A DNA stretch of 64,000 nt from Streptomyces gardneri (lineage in GTDB: Bacteria > Actinomycetota > Actinomycetes > Streptomycetales > Streptomycetaceae). Made by a program: the position numbers and the translations under genes. This document shows, piece by piece, positions 55,361-63,999 of this stretch (the first letter of the stretch is position 1; each line of letters begins with the position of its first letter). A model generated the notes under the pieces. That model saw nothing but the letters and a program-made list of their open reading frames with translations, was not told the origin of the DNA and searched no databases. The stretch spans positions 62,001-126,000 of the forward strand of contig NZ_BJMN01000026.1 in NCBI RefSeq assembly GCF_006539185.1, in the 5' to 3' direction.

Positions 55361-56926
55361 ATGACTCAGGTGGATGCACGGCCCCAGGCCGGAGACACGG
55401 TAAGGGGCGTCGACGCCCCGGGCGGCACTCAGGCCGTACGCACCAAGGGCCTCGGAGGCAACTCCGTCGGCCTGCTCGGCAGTGCCGTCATCGGCATCTC
55501 GACCGTCGCCCCCGTCTACTGTCTGACCTCGACCCTCGGCTCCACGGCCGGCGAGGTCGGCCTGCAGATGCCCGCGATCTTCCTCGCCGGCTTCCTCCCG
55601 ATGCTCCTCGTCGCCTTCGCGTACCGGGAGCTCAACAAGGTCATGCCCGACTGCGGCACCTCCTTCACCTGGACCGTGAAGGCCTTCGGCCCCAAGATCG
55701 GCTGGATGTGCGGCTGGGGCCTCGTCATCGCGACGATCATCGTGCTCTCCAACCTCGCGGGCGTCGCGACCTCCTACTTCTGGCTCCTCGCGGGTGAGAT
55801 CAGCGGCAGCGAATCCGTCGCCGCCCTGGACGACAACAAGGCCGTCCACATCCTCACCTGCCTCACGCTCATCGCCGTCGCCACCGCGATCAGCTACCGC
55901 GGCATGACCGCCACCAAGGGCATCCAGTACGCCCTCGTCGGCCTCCAGCTCGTCGTCCTCGTCGCCTTCGTGGCGATGGCGCTGTCGAAGGCCGGCGACT
56001 TCGAGACCTCGGTCTCCTTCTCCTGGTCCTGGATGAACCCCTTCGCGGTCCAGTCCTTCGCGGCCTTCACCGCCGGCCTCTCGCTCTCGATCTTCATGTA
56101 CTGGGGCTGGGACGCCTGCATGGCGACCAACGAGGAGACCACCGGCAGCGCGAAGACCCCCGGCCGCGCCGCGCTCATCGCGATGGTCGTGCTCGTCGGC
56201 TCGTACCTCGCCACCGGCATCGCCGCGCAGATGGCCGTCGGCTCCGGCGAGGAGGGCCTCGGCCTGTCGAACCCGGAGACCTCGGACAACGTCTTCGCCG
56301 CCCTCGCGGGCCCCGTCATGGGCCCGACGCTCGGCATCCTGCTCTTCCTCGCGGTCCTCGCCTCGGCGGCCGCGAGCCTCCAGACGACCTTCATCCCGGT
56401 CGCCCGCACGGTGCTCGCCATGTCCACGTACGAGGCGCTGCCGAAGTCCTTCACCAAGGTCCACCCGGTCTTCAAGACCCCCGGCAAGGCCACGATCGTG
56501 GCCGGTGTCGCCACCGGCGTCTTCTACACGGTGATGACCCTCGTCAGCGAGAACGTCCTGGTCGACACGATCTACGCGCTCGGCCTGATGATCTGCTTCT
56601 ACTACGCCCTGACGGCCTTCGCCTGCGTCTGGTACTTCCGCGGCGAGCTCTTCCGCTCGGGCCGGGACTTCGCCTACAAGGGCCTGATGCCGCTGCTCGG
56701 CGGACTCATGCTGACGGGCGTCTTCGGCAAGACGCTGTACGACATGTGGGACCCGGCCTACGGCTCCGGCTCCGCCGTCCTCGGCGTCGGCTCGGTCTTC
56801 GTGATCGGCGTGGGGCTGCTGCTGCTCGGCGTGGTGATCATGCTGGTCATGCAGCGGAAGAGCCCGGCCTTCTTCCGCGGCGAGATCCTGACGAAGGAGA
56901 CCCCGTCGCTGGTGATGGCCGACTGA
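55361..56926 (+). CDS. APC-superfamily amino-acid/polyamine-type permease
   Basis: 521 residues with about 12 membrane helices. APC features: NSVGLLGSAVIGISTVAPVY in the first helix with the broken-helix Gly-x-Gly-like segment, FAYRELNKVMPDCGTSFTWT (E-L-x-K-x-x-P-x-x-G), and WGWDACMATNEETTGSAKTPGRAA. The substrate is not predictable; amines, amino acids or ethanolamine-like molecules are typical. ATG 55361 is chosen over ATG 55331 because TAACGT lies 7 nt upstream, matching the leaderless geometry seen elsewhere, and no Shine-Dalgarno precedes 55331. Two palindromes upstream suggest dedicated control. Confidence 0.85.
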   Translation: MTQVDARPQAGDTVRGVDAPGGTQAVRTKGLGGNSVGLLGSAVIGISTVAPVYCLTSTLGSTAGEVGLQMPAIFLAGFLPMLLVAFAYRELNKVMPDCGTSFTWTVKAFGPKIGWMCGWGLVIATIIVLSNLAGVATSYFWLLAGEISGSESVAALDDNKAVHILTCLTLIAVATAISYRGMTATKGIQYALVGLQLVVLVAFVAMALSKAGDFETSVSFSWSWMNPFAVQSFAAFTAGLSLSIFMYWGWDACMATNEETTGSAKTPGRAALIAMVVLVGSYLATGIAAQMAVGSGEEGLGLSNPETSDNVFAALAGPVMGPTLGILLFLAVLASAAASLQTTFIPVARTVLAMSTYEALPKSFTKVHPVFKTPGKATIVAGVATGVFYTVMTLVSENVLVDTIYALGLMICFYYALTAFACVWYFRGELFRSGRDFAYKGLMPLLGGLMLTGVFGKTLYDMWDPAYGSGSAVLGVGSVFVIGVGLLLLGVVIMLVMQRKSPAFFRGEILTKETPSLVMAD

Positions 56927-57005
56927 CGGCGGCGACGCGCACCGGAGTCGTACCTTCCTGAGTCGTACGTCTCCCGAGTCGTGCGTTCCCGAGTCACCCG
57001 AAACG

Positions 57006-57042
57006 CGAAGGCGGCGGGCCCGTGGGGGGCCCGTCGCCTTCG
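57006..57042. terminator. Bidirectional hairpin terminator
   Basis: 16-bp stem with one G-U pair (57006-57021 with 57027-57042) and a 5-nt loop between the permease and the convergent small secreted-protein gene. Confidence 0.85.
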
Positions 57043-57057
57043 TCGTGCCGGCTTGCC

Positions 57058-57276
57058 TCAGTGGTGCCCGGGGAGCAGGCGCTCGACCGCCGCGTTGGCC
57101 GGCGGCAGGTCGGGGGTGCCGGCCGGCTTCGCCTTGGGGGCCAGGACGCCGCTGAGCGGGACGACCGAGGGCAGGTTCATGCCGCCGGTGTCGGCGGCTG
57201 CGGTCCCGGCGGTGGCGCCCGCGACACCCGCGGCGGCGAAGGCGGTCAGGGCGGCTGCGGTGAGGATCCTCTTCAT
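57058..57276 (-). CDS. Small secreted protein, function unknown
   Basis: 72 residues. A clear signal peptide (MKRILTAAALTAFAAAGVAG, cleavage likely after TAAA) and a ~40-residue mature part rich in Pro, Leu and Ala with no Cys (GGMNLPSVVPLSGVLAPKAK...). Streptomyces encodes several such small secreted proteins expressed during development. GGAG lies 7 nt before the ATG at 57276. Convergent to the permease across a terminator. No family is recognised. Confidence 0.75.
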   Translation of the reverse strand: MKRILTAAALTAFAAAGVAGATAGTAAADTGGMNLPSVVPLSGVLAPKAKPAGTPDLPPANAAVERLLPGHH

Positions 57277-57338
57277 GCCCGCTCCAACGCGGATGCCGGG
57301 CGTCCGGTTACGACCGCCGGTCGCCTCCCGGGATTCCG

Positions 57339-57800
57339 CTACCAGGTCCCGCCGGCCGGCTGCCGGGTCGTCGCGTTGAGCCGGTTGAAGAGGTTGGTGA
57401 CCCCGATCCACAGCACGATCTGGGACAGCTGCGTCTCGTCGTAGTGCCGCGCGGCCTCCTCCCACACCGCGTCCGGCACGGCGTCCTCGCGGTCCGCGAG
57501 CCGGGTCGCGTGCTCGGCGAGGGCGAGCGCCGCCCGCTCGGCCTCGGTGAAGTACGGGGTCTCCCGCCAGGCCGCCACCGCGTGCAGCCGCTCGTCGGTC
57601 TCGCCCTCCTTCTGCGACTTCAGGGCCCCGCCGACCACGCAGAAGCCGCAGCCGTTGATCTGGCTCGCGCGGAGGTGGACCAGGTCCAGCGTGGTGGCCG
57701 GCACATCGCCGCCCGACTGGACGGCCTTGATCAGCTGGAAGATCGCGGGCGTGGCCTCGGGGAGGACGGTGGCGGGGTTGGACATACGGGCGGCGGCCAT
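57339..57800 (-). CDS. Carboxymuconolactone decarboxylase/AhpD-like protein
   Basis: 153 residues of the CMD/AhpD fold. DLVHLRASQINGCGFCVVGG holds the CxxC redox pair (C-G-F-C); the conserved His that AhpD has three residues after the second Cys is Gly here. AVAAWRETPYFTEAERAALALAE and VLWIGVTNLFNRLNATTRQPAG follow. This is the alkylhydroperoxidase-like subgroup. RBS AAGGAG sits 7 nt before the ATG at 57800. A near-identical-architecture paralogue lies at 58296-58763, with a divergent GNAT in between. Role probably peroxide or organic-peroxide related (family), untested. Confidence 0.85.
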   Translation of the reverse strand: MAAARMSNPATVLPEATPAIFQLIKAVQSGGDVPATTLDLVHLRASQINGCGFCVVGGALKSQKEGETDERLHAVAAWRETPYFTEAERAALALAEHATRLADREDAVPDAVWEEAARHYDETQLSQIVLWIGVTNLFNRLNATTRQPAGGTW

Positions 57801-57823
57801 GGCGGGCTCCTTAGGATGCGTAC

Positions 57824-58330
57824 GTGGATTACGTGTATGGGGAAGCGAACTGGTCGCTGCGTCCGGGCAGGGCGGAGGACGTCGAGGCGGTCGCCGAGCT
57901 GAGGGCGGTCGTCATGCGCGACGACCTCGTGCGGCTCGGCCGCTACGACGAGCACCGGGTGCGGCAGCGGCTGCGGGACGGGTTCTCGCCCGCGTACACC
58001 TCGGTCGTCGAGGTCGGCGGCGTCTTCGCGGGCTGCGTCACGCTCCGCCCGTACGAGGCGGGAGAAGGGCTCTACCTGGAGCACTTCTACCTGGCCCCCG
58101 AGACGCAGGGGCGGGGCCTCGGGACGGCGGTGCTGCGCGAGCTGCTCGACCGGGCCGACGAGGAGGGGAATCCCGTCAGTCTGGTCGTCCTGAAGGGGAG
58201 CGCGGCCCGCCGTCTCTACGAGCGGGAGGGGTTCACGGTCGAGTCGGAGGAGGATCCGGTCGACGTGCTGATGGTGCGGGAGGCCACCCGTCCCGTCACA
58301 GGCCCACGCCGGCCGGCTGCCGGACGGTGA
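57824..58330 (+). CDS. GNAT-family N-acetyltransferase
   Basis: 168 residues. GNAT strand-loop: YLEHFYLAPETQGRGLGTAVLRELLDRA contains the acetyl-CoA-binding QGRGLG. SLVVLKGSAARRLYEREGFTVESE follows. The GTG at 57824 has no Shine-Dalgarno; TAGGAT (57812-57817) ends 6 nt upstream, consistent with leaderless expression. It is divergent from the CMD gene at 57800 with only 23 bp between starts, so the two promoters overlap. Its 3' end overlaps the second CMD gene by 35 bp. Substrate unknown. Confidence 0.85.
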   Translation: MDYVYGEANWSLRPGRAEDVEAVAELRAVVMRDDLVRLGRYDEHRVRQRLRDGFSPAYTSVVEVGGVFAGCVTLRPYEAGEGLYLEHFYLAPETQGRGLGTAVLRELLDRADEEGNPVSLVVLKGSAARRLYEREGFTVESEEDPVDVLMVREATRPVTGPRRPAAGR

Positions 58331-58763
58331 CGTTGATCCGGTTGAAGAGGTTGGTGACCGCGACCGTCAGCACGATCGAGGCGAGCTGCTTCTCGTCGAA
58401 GTGATCGGCGGCGGCGTCCCAGACGTCGTCCGGCACGGCGTCCGAGGCGTCGGCGAGCCGGGTCGCGGCCTCGGTGAGCGCGAGGGCCGCACGCTCCTCG
58501 TCGGAGAAGTACGGCGCCTCGCGCCAGGCGGCGACGGCGAACAGCTTCTCGTCGCTCACCCCGGCCTTCCTGGCGTTCTTCGCGCCGAAGTCGACGCAGA
58601 AGCCGCAGTTGTTGATCTGGCTGGCGCGCAGGTGCACGAGCTCCAGGGTGGACTCGGGGACCCCGCCCTGGCGGGCCGCCTTCGCCAGCTCCATGATCGC
58701 CGGTCCGGCGCCGGGCAGGACGTAGGCGGGGTTGGTCATGCGGGCCTTGGGCTCGTGCAGCAT
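58296..58763 (-). CDS. Carboxymuconolactone decarboxylase/AhpD-like protein (paralogue)
   Basis: 155 residues, closely similar to the gene at 57339. ELVHLRASQINNCGFCVDFGAK carries the CxxC pair; AVAAWREAPYFSDEERAALALTE and TVAVTNLFNRINVTVRQPAG match the paralogue almost residue for residue, indicating a duplication. The ATG at 58763 follows GAGGAG at 8 nt; a longer frame to 58847 lacks a good start. The two copies flank the GNAT gene and run in the same direction. Peroxide/redox function by family. Confidence 0.85.
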   Translation of the reverse strand: MLHEPKARMTNPAYVLPGAGPAIMELAKAARQGGVPESTLELVHLRASQINNCGFCVDFGAKNARKAGVSDEKLFAVAAWREAPYFSDEERAALALTEAATRLADASDAVPDDVWDAAADHFDEKQLASIVLTVAVTNLFNRINVTVRQPAGVGL

Positions 58764-58853
58764 GGTGATCGCTCCTCGGTGTCTCTCGCGGGTCGTTCGT
58801 CCGTCGCTTTCACTGCACTGACGGACCGGGCGACGCGGATGTGACACGACCGG

Positions 58854-58880
58854 AGAACTTTTTTCGAAGAACTTTTTCGA
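58854..58880. repeat. Tandem direct repeat with T-tracts upstream of the second AhpD-like gene
   Basis: AGAACTTTTTTCGA (58854-58867) is followed at once by AGAACTTTTTCGA (58868-58880). Such T-runs are rare in this DNA. It lies ~90 bp ahead of the AhpD-like gene at 58763 and may be part of its promoter or a regulator site. Confidence 0.6.
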
Positions 58881-58886
58881 CGCGCT

Positions 58887-58907
58887 CCTCGGAGAAGGTC
58901 TCCGAGG
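58887..58907. terminator. Hairpin after the second GNAT gene
   Basis: CCTCGGAGA and TCTCCGAGG form a 9-bp stem with a 3-nt loop, 5 bp beyond the stop of the GNAT gene at 58912. A plausible terminator for that minus-strand gene. Confidence 0.6.
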
Positions 58908-58911
58908 TGCT

Positions 58912-59652
58912 CTACGCCTCCGCGATGAGGGCGGTCGCGACCGTGCGGAAGCCGAGACGGCCGTAGAGCCGGGCCACGTCCGCGTCCGAGGCCGACAGGA
59001 ACACCAGCTCCGCGCCCCGGGCGCGGGCGTCCGCGACGAGCGCGGCCGTCACCGCGAGACCGAGGCCGCGGCGGCGGGCCGCCGGGACGGTGCCGACGCC
59101 GACGACCTCCGTGACCGGCCCGACGGGCTGGTGCTGCCCGGCGGCGAGGGCCTCGCCGGCGCTGTCGAGGGCCGCCGCGAGCCGGGTGAGACCGGCGGTG
59201 ATCCGCTCGCCGACCCGCTCGGCGGTGCCGGGCTCCGGCGCCATGCCGAAGGCCGCGTACGGGGCGGCGACGGCGGTCTCCAGGGCGGTGTCGCCGGCGT
59301 CGACCATCCGTACGGTGATCCCCTCGGGGGCCGGTACGGCGATGCCGTCGCCCTCCAGGACCATCAGCGGGTGCTCGTGGACCGTGAGCCCGGTCGCCTC
59401 CACGGCCGCCCGAAGACCCGGTGTCGTCTCCGCGACCCACTCGAAGGCCTCGGGGATCCCGAGCTCCCGCTGGCGGGCCCGTACGGCCTCCACAGCGTCG
59501 ACCGGCACGTCGCCGGTGTGCCCGAGCGCGGGCCGGGCGTAGTACGGCCAGCCCTTCCCCTCCTGCACGAACAGGGTCAGGGGCCCATGCGCCTCGGCGC
59601 GGGCGGAGGAACGGGGGACGGCGTCGTAGAACGACTCGATTCGGTTCAGCAC
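58912..59652 (-). CDS. GNAT-family N-acetyltransferase with N-terminal extension
   Basis: 246 residues. The C-terminal ~90 residues form the GNAT core: TEVVGVGTVPAARRRGLGLAVTAALVADARARG holds the acetyl-CoA loop R-R-R-G-L-G. ELVFLSASDADVARLYGRLGFRTVATA follows. The N-terminal ~110 residues (QEGKGWPYYARPALGH; AFEWVAETTPGLRAAVEATG) form a degenerate second GNAT-like half, as in tandem-GNAT proteins. Substrate unknown. Divergent from the zinc-ribbon membrane gene at 59768 with 115 bp between starts. Confidence 0.85.
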   Translation of the reverse strand: MLNRIESFYDAVPRSSARAEAHGPLTLFVQEGKGWPYYARPALGHTGDVPVDAVEAVRARQRELGIPEAFEWVAETTPGLRAAVEATGLTVHEHPLMVLEGDGIAVPAPEGITVRMVDAGDTALETAVAAPYAAFGMAPEPGTAERVGERITAGLTRLAAALDSAGEALAAGQHQPVGPVTEVVGVGTVPAARRRGLGLAVTAALVADARARGAELVFLSASDADVARLYGRLGFRTVATALIAEA

Positions 59653-59767
59653 CGGGCCACGGTAGAGGGCGGTCGTGGACGCCGCAGGTGCTTTTCGGGC
59701 GGAGCGGACGGAACCAGGGATGGCATGATCCCGTCACTCAGTGCACAGGCGTGGACGAGGGGGAGCC

Positions 59768-60412
59768 ATGAGCCGTACGACCAACACCTGCCCGGGCTGT
59801 GACCGCGACGACCGGGTGCAGGCGGTGCCCGCCGTGTACCTCGCGGGCCGGGACGCGGTGACGAGCCGCGAGCGGAACCGCGACGGCGACATGCGGACCG
59901 TGACGCGGACGGTGACCACCGGACTCTCCGACGCGCTCGCGCCCGTGCCCGAGGAGCCCGCCCACCGCATCGGCTGCGTCGGCCTCCTCGCCGGATTCGT
60001 GTGCATCGCCTCGTTCATGGCCTGGGTCTTCGTCGGCGGCGCCCTGGAGGACGACCAGGCTCCCGAGGCGGACTTCGGGGCGTTCGGGCCGCCGCCGGCC
60101 GAACTCGGTCCCGACCTGTGGTTCACGGGATGGCTGTCGGCTGTCGCCCTGGCCGTCGCCCTCCTGGTCGTCCTCGAGCTCCGGCGGCGCCGGACCGCCT
60201 TCGCCCACCTGACGCGCGGCCGCCACCGCGCCGAGGAACTCTGGTCGTGCGGCTGGTACTGCCACCGCTGCGGCACGGTCCACTTCGAGGACATCCCGGG
60301 CGAGGACCGCACCCCGCTCACCCTCCAGCGATTCCGCGAGAGGGTCTGGGAACACGGCGGCTACGGCGACCTCGCGGCGGAGCAGCGGGCGGTGGACTCG
60401 GACCGCTCCTGA
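59768..60412 (+). CDS. Membrane protein with two zinc-ribbon-like Cys pairs
   Basis: 214 residues. N-terminal CPGC pair (TNTCPGCDRDDRVQAVPAVYL) and a C-terminal CGWYCHRCG set flank two transmembrane helices (GCVGLLAGFVCIASFMAWVFVG and LWFTGWLSAVALAVALLVVLEL). The Cys groups could form cytoplasmic zinc ribbons on both sides of the membrane hairpin. RBS GGGGGAG is just upstream of ATG 59768. Unknown function. Similar small zinc-ribbon membrane proteins occur in Streptomyces without defined roles. Confidence 0.75.
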   Translation: MSRTTNTCPGCDRDDRVQAVPAVYLAGRDAVTSRERNRDGDMRTVTRTVTTGLSDALAPVPEEPAHRIGCVGLLAGFVCIASFMAWVFVGGALEDDQAPEADFGAFGPPPAELGPDLWFTGWLSAVALAVALLVVLELRRRRTAFAHLTRGRHRAEELWSCGWYCHRCGTVHFEDIPGEDRTPLTLQRFRERVWEHGGYGDLAAEQRAVDSDRS

Positions 60413-60469
60413 CCGCCGGCTCGTGTCGCGGCTCTCGGAAATCCACGCCGCAGCCCCTACCGTGCCGCT

Positions 60470-61303
60470 ATGCGGATCTCGACCACGATCTTCCTGACCG
60501 ACGAGACCATCACCCCCGTGCGGCTCGCACGCGAGCTGGAGGAGCGGGGCTTCGACGGGCTCTACCTCCCCGAGCACACCCACATCCCCGTCGAGCGGAC
60601 CACGCCCTACCCGGCGGGCGGCGAACTGCCCCGGGAGTACAGCCGCATACTCGATCCCTTCGTGGCGCTCGGGCAGGCCGCCGCCGTCACCGAGCGGCTC
60701 GGGCTCGGCACCGGCGTCACGCTGATCGCCGAGCACGACGCGATCGCCCTCGCCAAGCAGATCGCGACCCTCGACCACCTCTCAGGCGGCCGCTTCACCC
60801 TCGGTGTCGGCTACGGCTGGAACCGCGAGGAGGCCGCCGACCACGGCGTCGACTGGTCCACCCGCCGGGCGCTCACCCACGACCGACTGGCCCTCATGCG
60901 GGCGCTGTGGGCGCCCGAGCCCACCGCGTACGAGGGGGAGTTCGGCCGCTCCGTGCGCGCCTCGGAGGCCTGGCCCAAGCCGGCCCGCGGCGGCGCGCCC
61001 CGCATCCTGCTGGGCGGCGCGGCGGGCCCGAAGCTCTTCGCGCGGATCGCCGCGGAGGCGGACGGCTGGATGCCGATCGGCGGCCGGGGCCTGACGGAGT
61101 CGCTGCCGGTCCTGCGCGAGGTCTGGGAGTCCGCGGGCCGCGACCCGAAGACCCTCCAGCTCGTCCCGTACGCGGTCCTCCCGAGCCCCGGGAAGCTCGC
61201 GCACTACGCGGAACTGGGCTGCGAGGAGGTCGTCCTCCAGCTCCCGCCGGGCGACGAGCGGGAGGTCCTGGGGGTCCTGGACGAGTTCGCGGGGTACCTC
61301 TGA
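60470..61303 (+). CDS. LLM-class F420-dependent oxidoreductase
   Basis: 277 residues. F420 LLM motifs: RISTTIFLTDETITPVRLAR, ERGFDGLYLPEHTHIP, LGLGTGVTLIAEHDAIALAKQIATLDHLSGGRFTLGVGYGWNREEAADHGVDW, and PRILLGGAAGPKLFARIAAEADGWMPIGGRG. The NREE-A-x-HG-x-D pattern is common in TIGR03619-type F420-dependent enzymes. TACCGT ends 6 nt before the ATG at 60470, suggesting a leaderless transcript. No TCTGACG box is near, so it is probably outside that regulon. It sits next to fbiC across a terminator. Confidence 0.87.
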   Translation: MRISTTIFLTDETITPVRLARELEERGFDGLYLPEHTHIPVERTTPYPAGGELPREYSRILDPFVALGQAAAVTERLGLGTGVTLIAEHDAIALAKQIATLDHLSGGRFTLGVGYGWNREEAADHGVDWSTRRALTHDRLALMRALWAPEPTAYEGEFGRSVRASEAWPKPARGGAPRILLGGAAGPKLFARIAAEADGWMPIGGRGLTESLPVLREVWESAGRDPKTLQLVPYAVLPSPGKLAHYAELGCEEVVLQLPPGDEREVLGVLDEFAGYL

Positions 61304-61310
61304 GCGGCGA

Positions 61311-61348
61311 CGGGTTCCTCCCCGCCCCGCCGGGCGGGGAGGAACCCG
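61311..61348. terminator. Hairpin terminator
   Basis: 17-bp perfect stem (61311-61327 with 61332-61348) and a 4-nt loop, starting 8 bp after the LLM stop and ahead of the fbiC promoter. Confidence 0.88.
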
Positions 61349-61401
61349 CTTCCTACGGGTACCCGAACCCGCCCCGACCCGCCCGCTCGTATGCTCGGTT
61401 C

Positions 61402-63999
61402 ATGACGGATCACCAGGCAGCACGTCCCACCGGCAACGCCATGCGGCGCGCGCTCAAGCGGGCCAGGGACGGGGTCGCGCTCGATGTCACCGAGGCCGCC
61501 GTGCTGTTGCAGGCGCGCGGGGAGGACCTGGCGGACCTCGTCGCGTCCGCCGGGCGGGTGCGGGACGCGGGTCTCGAGGCCGCGGGGCGGCCCGGAGTCA
61601 TCACGTACTCGAAGAGCGTCTTCATACCCCTCACCCGACTCTGCCGGGACAAGTGCCACTACTGCACCTTCGTCACCGTGCCCGGCAAGCTCCGCCGCGA
61701 CGGGCACGGGATGTTCATGTCGCCGGACGAGGTGCTCGACGTCGCCCGGCGCGGGGCCGAGCTGGGCTGCAAGGAAGCCCTGATCACCCTCGGCGACAAG
61801 CCCGAGGACCGCTGGCCCGAGGCGCGCGAGTGGCTCGACGCGCACGGCTACGACGACACCCTCGCGTACGTACGGGCCATGGCGATCCGCATCCTGGAGG
61901 AGACGGGACTCCTCCCGCACCTCAACCCCGGCGTGCTGTCCTGGACCGACTTCCAGCGCCTCAAGCCCGTCGCGCCGTCCATGGGCATGATGCTGGAGAC
62001 CACCGCGACCCGGCTGTGGTCGGAGCCGGGCGGTCCGCACTACGGGTCCCCCGACAAGGACCCGGCCGTGCGGCTGCGGGTCCTGGAGGACGCGGGCCGC
62101 TCCTCCGTGCCCTTCACGAGCGGCCTGCTGCTGGGCATCGGCGAGACCGTCGAGGAGCGCGCCGAGTCGCTGTTCGCGCTGCGGCGCGTGGCGCGCGCGT
62201 ACCACTCGATCCAGGAACTGATCATCCAGAACTTCCGCGCCAAGCCGGACACGGCCATGCGCGGCATGCCCGACGCGGAGCTGGACGACCTGGTCGCCAC
62301 CGTCGCCGTCGCGCGGCTCATCATGGGCCCCTCCGCCTGCCTCCAGGCCCCGCCCAACCTGGTCGACTCCGAGTACGAGCGGCTCATCGCCGCCGGCATC
62401 GACGACTGGGGCGGCGTCTCCCCGCTCACCATCGACCACGTCAACCCCGAGCGCCCCTGGCCGCGGATCGAGGAGCTGGCCGAGCGGTCCGCCGCCGCCG
62501 GCTTCGAGCTGCGCGAACGGCTCTGCGTCTACCCCGAGTTCGTCCAGCGCGGCGAGCCCTGGCTCGACCCCCGGCTCCTCCCGCACGTCCGCGCCCTCGC
62601 CGACCCCGAGACGGGTCTCGCCAAGCCCGACGCGCCCGTGCGCGGTCTGCCCTGGCAGGAGCCCGACGAGGCCTTCACCTCCGCCGGCCGCACCGACCTG
62701 CACCGCACCATCGACACCACGGGCCGCACGCACGACCGGCGCGACGACTTCGACGAGGTGTACGGGGACTGGGAGGCGCTCCGCGAGGCCGCCGCCCCCG
62801 GGATGGTCCCCGAGCGCATCGACACCGACGTCCGCGAGGCCCTCGCCGTCGCCGCCGACGATCCGACGAAGCTCACCGACGCCCAGGCACTCGCCCTGCT
62901 CCACGCCGACGGGCCCGCCCTCGACGCGCTGACCCGGATCGCCGACGACGTCCGCAGGTCCGTGGTCGGCGACGACGTCACGTACATCGTCACGCGGAAC
63001 ATCAACTTCACCAACGTCTGCTACACCGGCTGCCGCTTCTGCGCCTTCGCCCAGCGCCGCACCGACGCCGACGCGTACACCCTCTCCCTCGACCAGGTCG
63101 CGGACCGCGCCCAGCAGGCCTGGGACGTCGGCGCCGTCGAGGTCTGCATGCAGGGCGGCATCCACCCCGACCTGCCCGGCACCGCCTACTTCGACATCGC
63201 GCGCGCGGTGAAGGAACGCGTCCCCGGCATGCACGTCCACGCCTTCTCCCCGATGGAGGTCGTCAACGGCGCGACCCGGACGGGGCTCTCGATCCGGGAG
63301 TGGCTGACGGCCGCCAAGGAGGCCGGTCTCGACTCGATCCCCGGCACCGCCGCCGAGATCCTCGACGACGAGGTCCGCTGGGTCCTCACCAAGGGCAAGC
63401 TGCCCACGGCCACCTGGATCGAGGTCGTCACCACCGCCCACGAGCTGGGCATCCGGTCGAGCTCGACGATGATGTACGGGCACGTGGACCAGCCCCGGCA
63501 CTGGCTCGGCCACTTCCGCACCCTCTCCCGCATCCAGCAGGCTGCACTGGATTCAGGGGGGCAGGGCTTCACCGAGTTCGTGACACTCCCCTTCATCCAC
63601 ACCAACGCGCCCGTCTACCTCGCCGGCATCGCCCGCCCCGGCCCCACGGCCCGCGACAACCGCGCCGTCATCGCCATGGCGCGGCTCCTCCTCCACCCGC
63701 ACATCCCCAACATCCAGACCAGCTGGGTGAAGCTGGGCACCGAGGGCGCCGCCGAGATGCTCCGCTCGGGCGCCAACGACCTGGGCGGCACCCTGATGGA
63801 GGAGACCATCTCCCGGATGGCCGGGTCGAGTTACGGCTCGTACCGCTCCATCCGCGACCTGGTCGCCATCGCGGACGCGGCGGGCCGCCCGGCGAAGCCC
63901 CGCACGACGCTGTACGGGGAGGTCCCGGAGGAGCGGCAGCGCACGGCGACCGCCTCCGACGGCCACCTCCCGGAGCTGCTGCCGCTCGTCCAGGAGTGA
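61402..63999 (+). CDS. fbiC: FO synthase, fused CofG-CofH (coenzyme F420 biosynthesis)
   Basis: 865 residues with two radical-SAM domains. The N-terminal CofG-like half has CRDKCHYC (Cys near 81, 85, 88), FMSPDEVLDVARRGAELGCKEALITLGDKPEDRW and GMMLETTATRLW. The C-terminal CofH-like half has CYTGCRFC (Cys near 540, 544, 547), EVCMQGGIHPDLPGTAYFDI, MHVHAFSPMEVVNGA and STMMYGHVDQPRHW. Together they condense tyrosine with the pyrimidine 5-amino-6-ribitylaminouracil to give FO, the deazaflavin core of F420. The gene is complete, ending two bases before the window end. TATGCT lies 6 nt before the ATG (leaderless). It supports the three LLM enzymes and the Ddn-like protein. Confidence 0.97.
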   Translation: MTDHQAARPTGNAMRRALKRARDGVALDVTEAAVLLQARGEDLADLVASAGRVRDAGLEAAGRPGVITYSKSVFIPLTRLCRDKCHYCTFVTVPGKLRRDGHGMFMSPDEVLDVARRGAELGCKEALITLGDKPEDRWPEAREWLDAHGYDDTLAYVRAMAIRILEETGLLPHLNPGVLSWTDFQRLKPVAPSMGMMLETTATRLWSEPGGPHYGSPDKDPAVRLRVLEDAGRSSVPFTSGLLLGIGETVEERAESLFALRRVARAYHSIQELIIQNFRAKPDTAMRGMPDAELDDLVATVAVARLIMGPSACLQAPPNLVDSEYERLIAAGIDDWGGVSPLTIDHVNPERPWPRIEELAERSAAAGFELRERLCVYPEFVQRGEPWLDPRLLPHVRALADPETGLAKPDAPVRGLPWQEPDEAFTSAGRTDLHRTIDTTGRTHDRRDDFDEVYGDWEALREAAAPGMVPERIDTDVREALAVAADDPTKLTDAQALALLHADGPALDALTRIADDVRRSVVGDDVTYIVTRNINFTNVCYTGCRFCAFAQRRTDADAYTLSLDQVADRAQQAWDVGAVEVCMQGGIHPDLPGTAYFDIARAVKERVPGMHVHAFSPMEVVNGATRTGLSIREWLTAAKEAGLDSIPGTAAEILDDEVRWVLTKGKLPTATWIEVVTTAHELGIRSSSTMMYGHVDQPRHWLGHFRTLSRIQQAALDSGGQGFTEFVTLPFIHTNAPVYLAGIARPGPTARDNRAVIAMARLLLHPHIPNIQTSWVKLGTEGAAEMLRSGANDLGGTLMEETISRMAGSSYGSYRSIRDLVAIADAAGRPAKPRTTLYGEVPEERQRTATASDGHLPELLPLVQE

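Noticed and set aside
58854..58880. Rho-independent terminator with U-tract
   Set aside because: The T-runs are on the plus strand upstream of the hairpin relative to the minus-strand gene that ends there, so the order is wrong for a U-tract.
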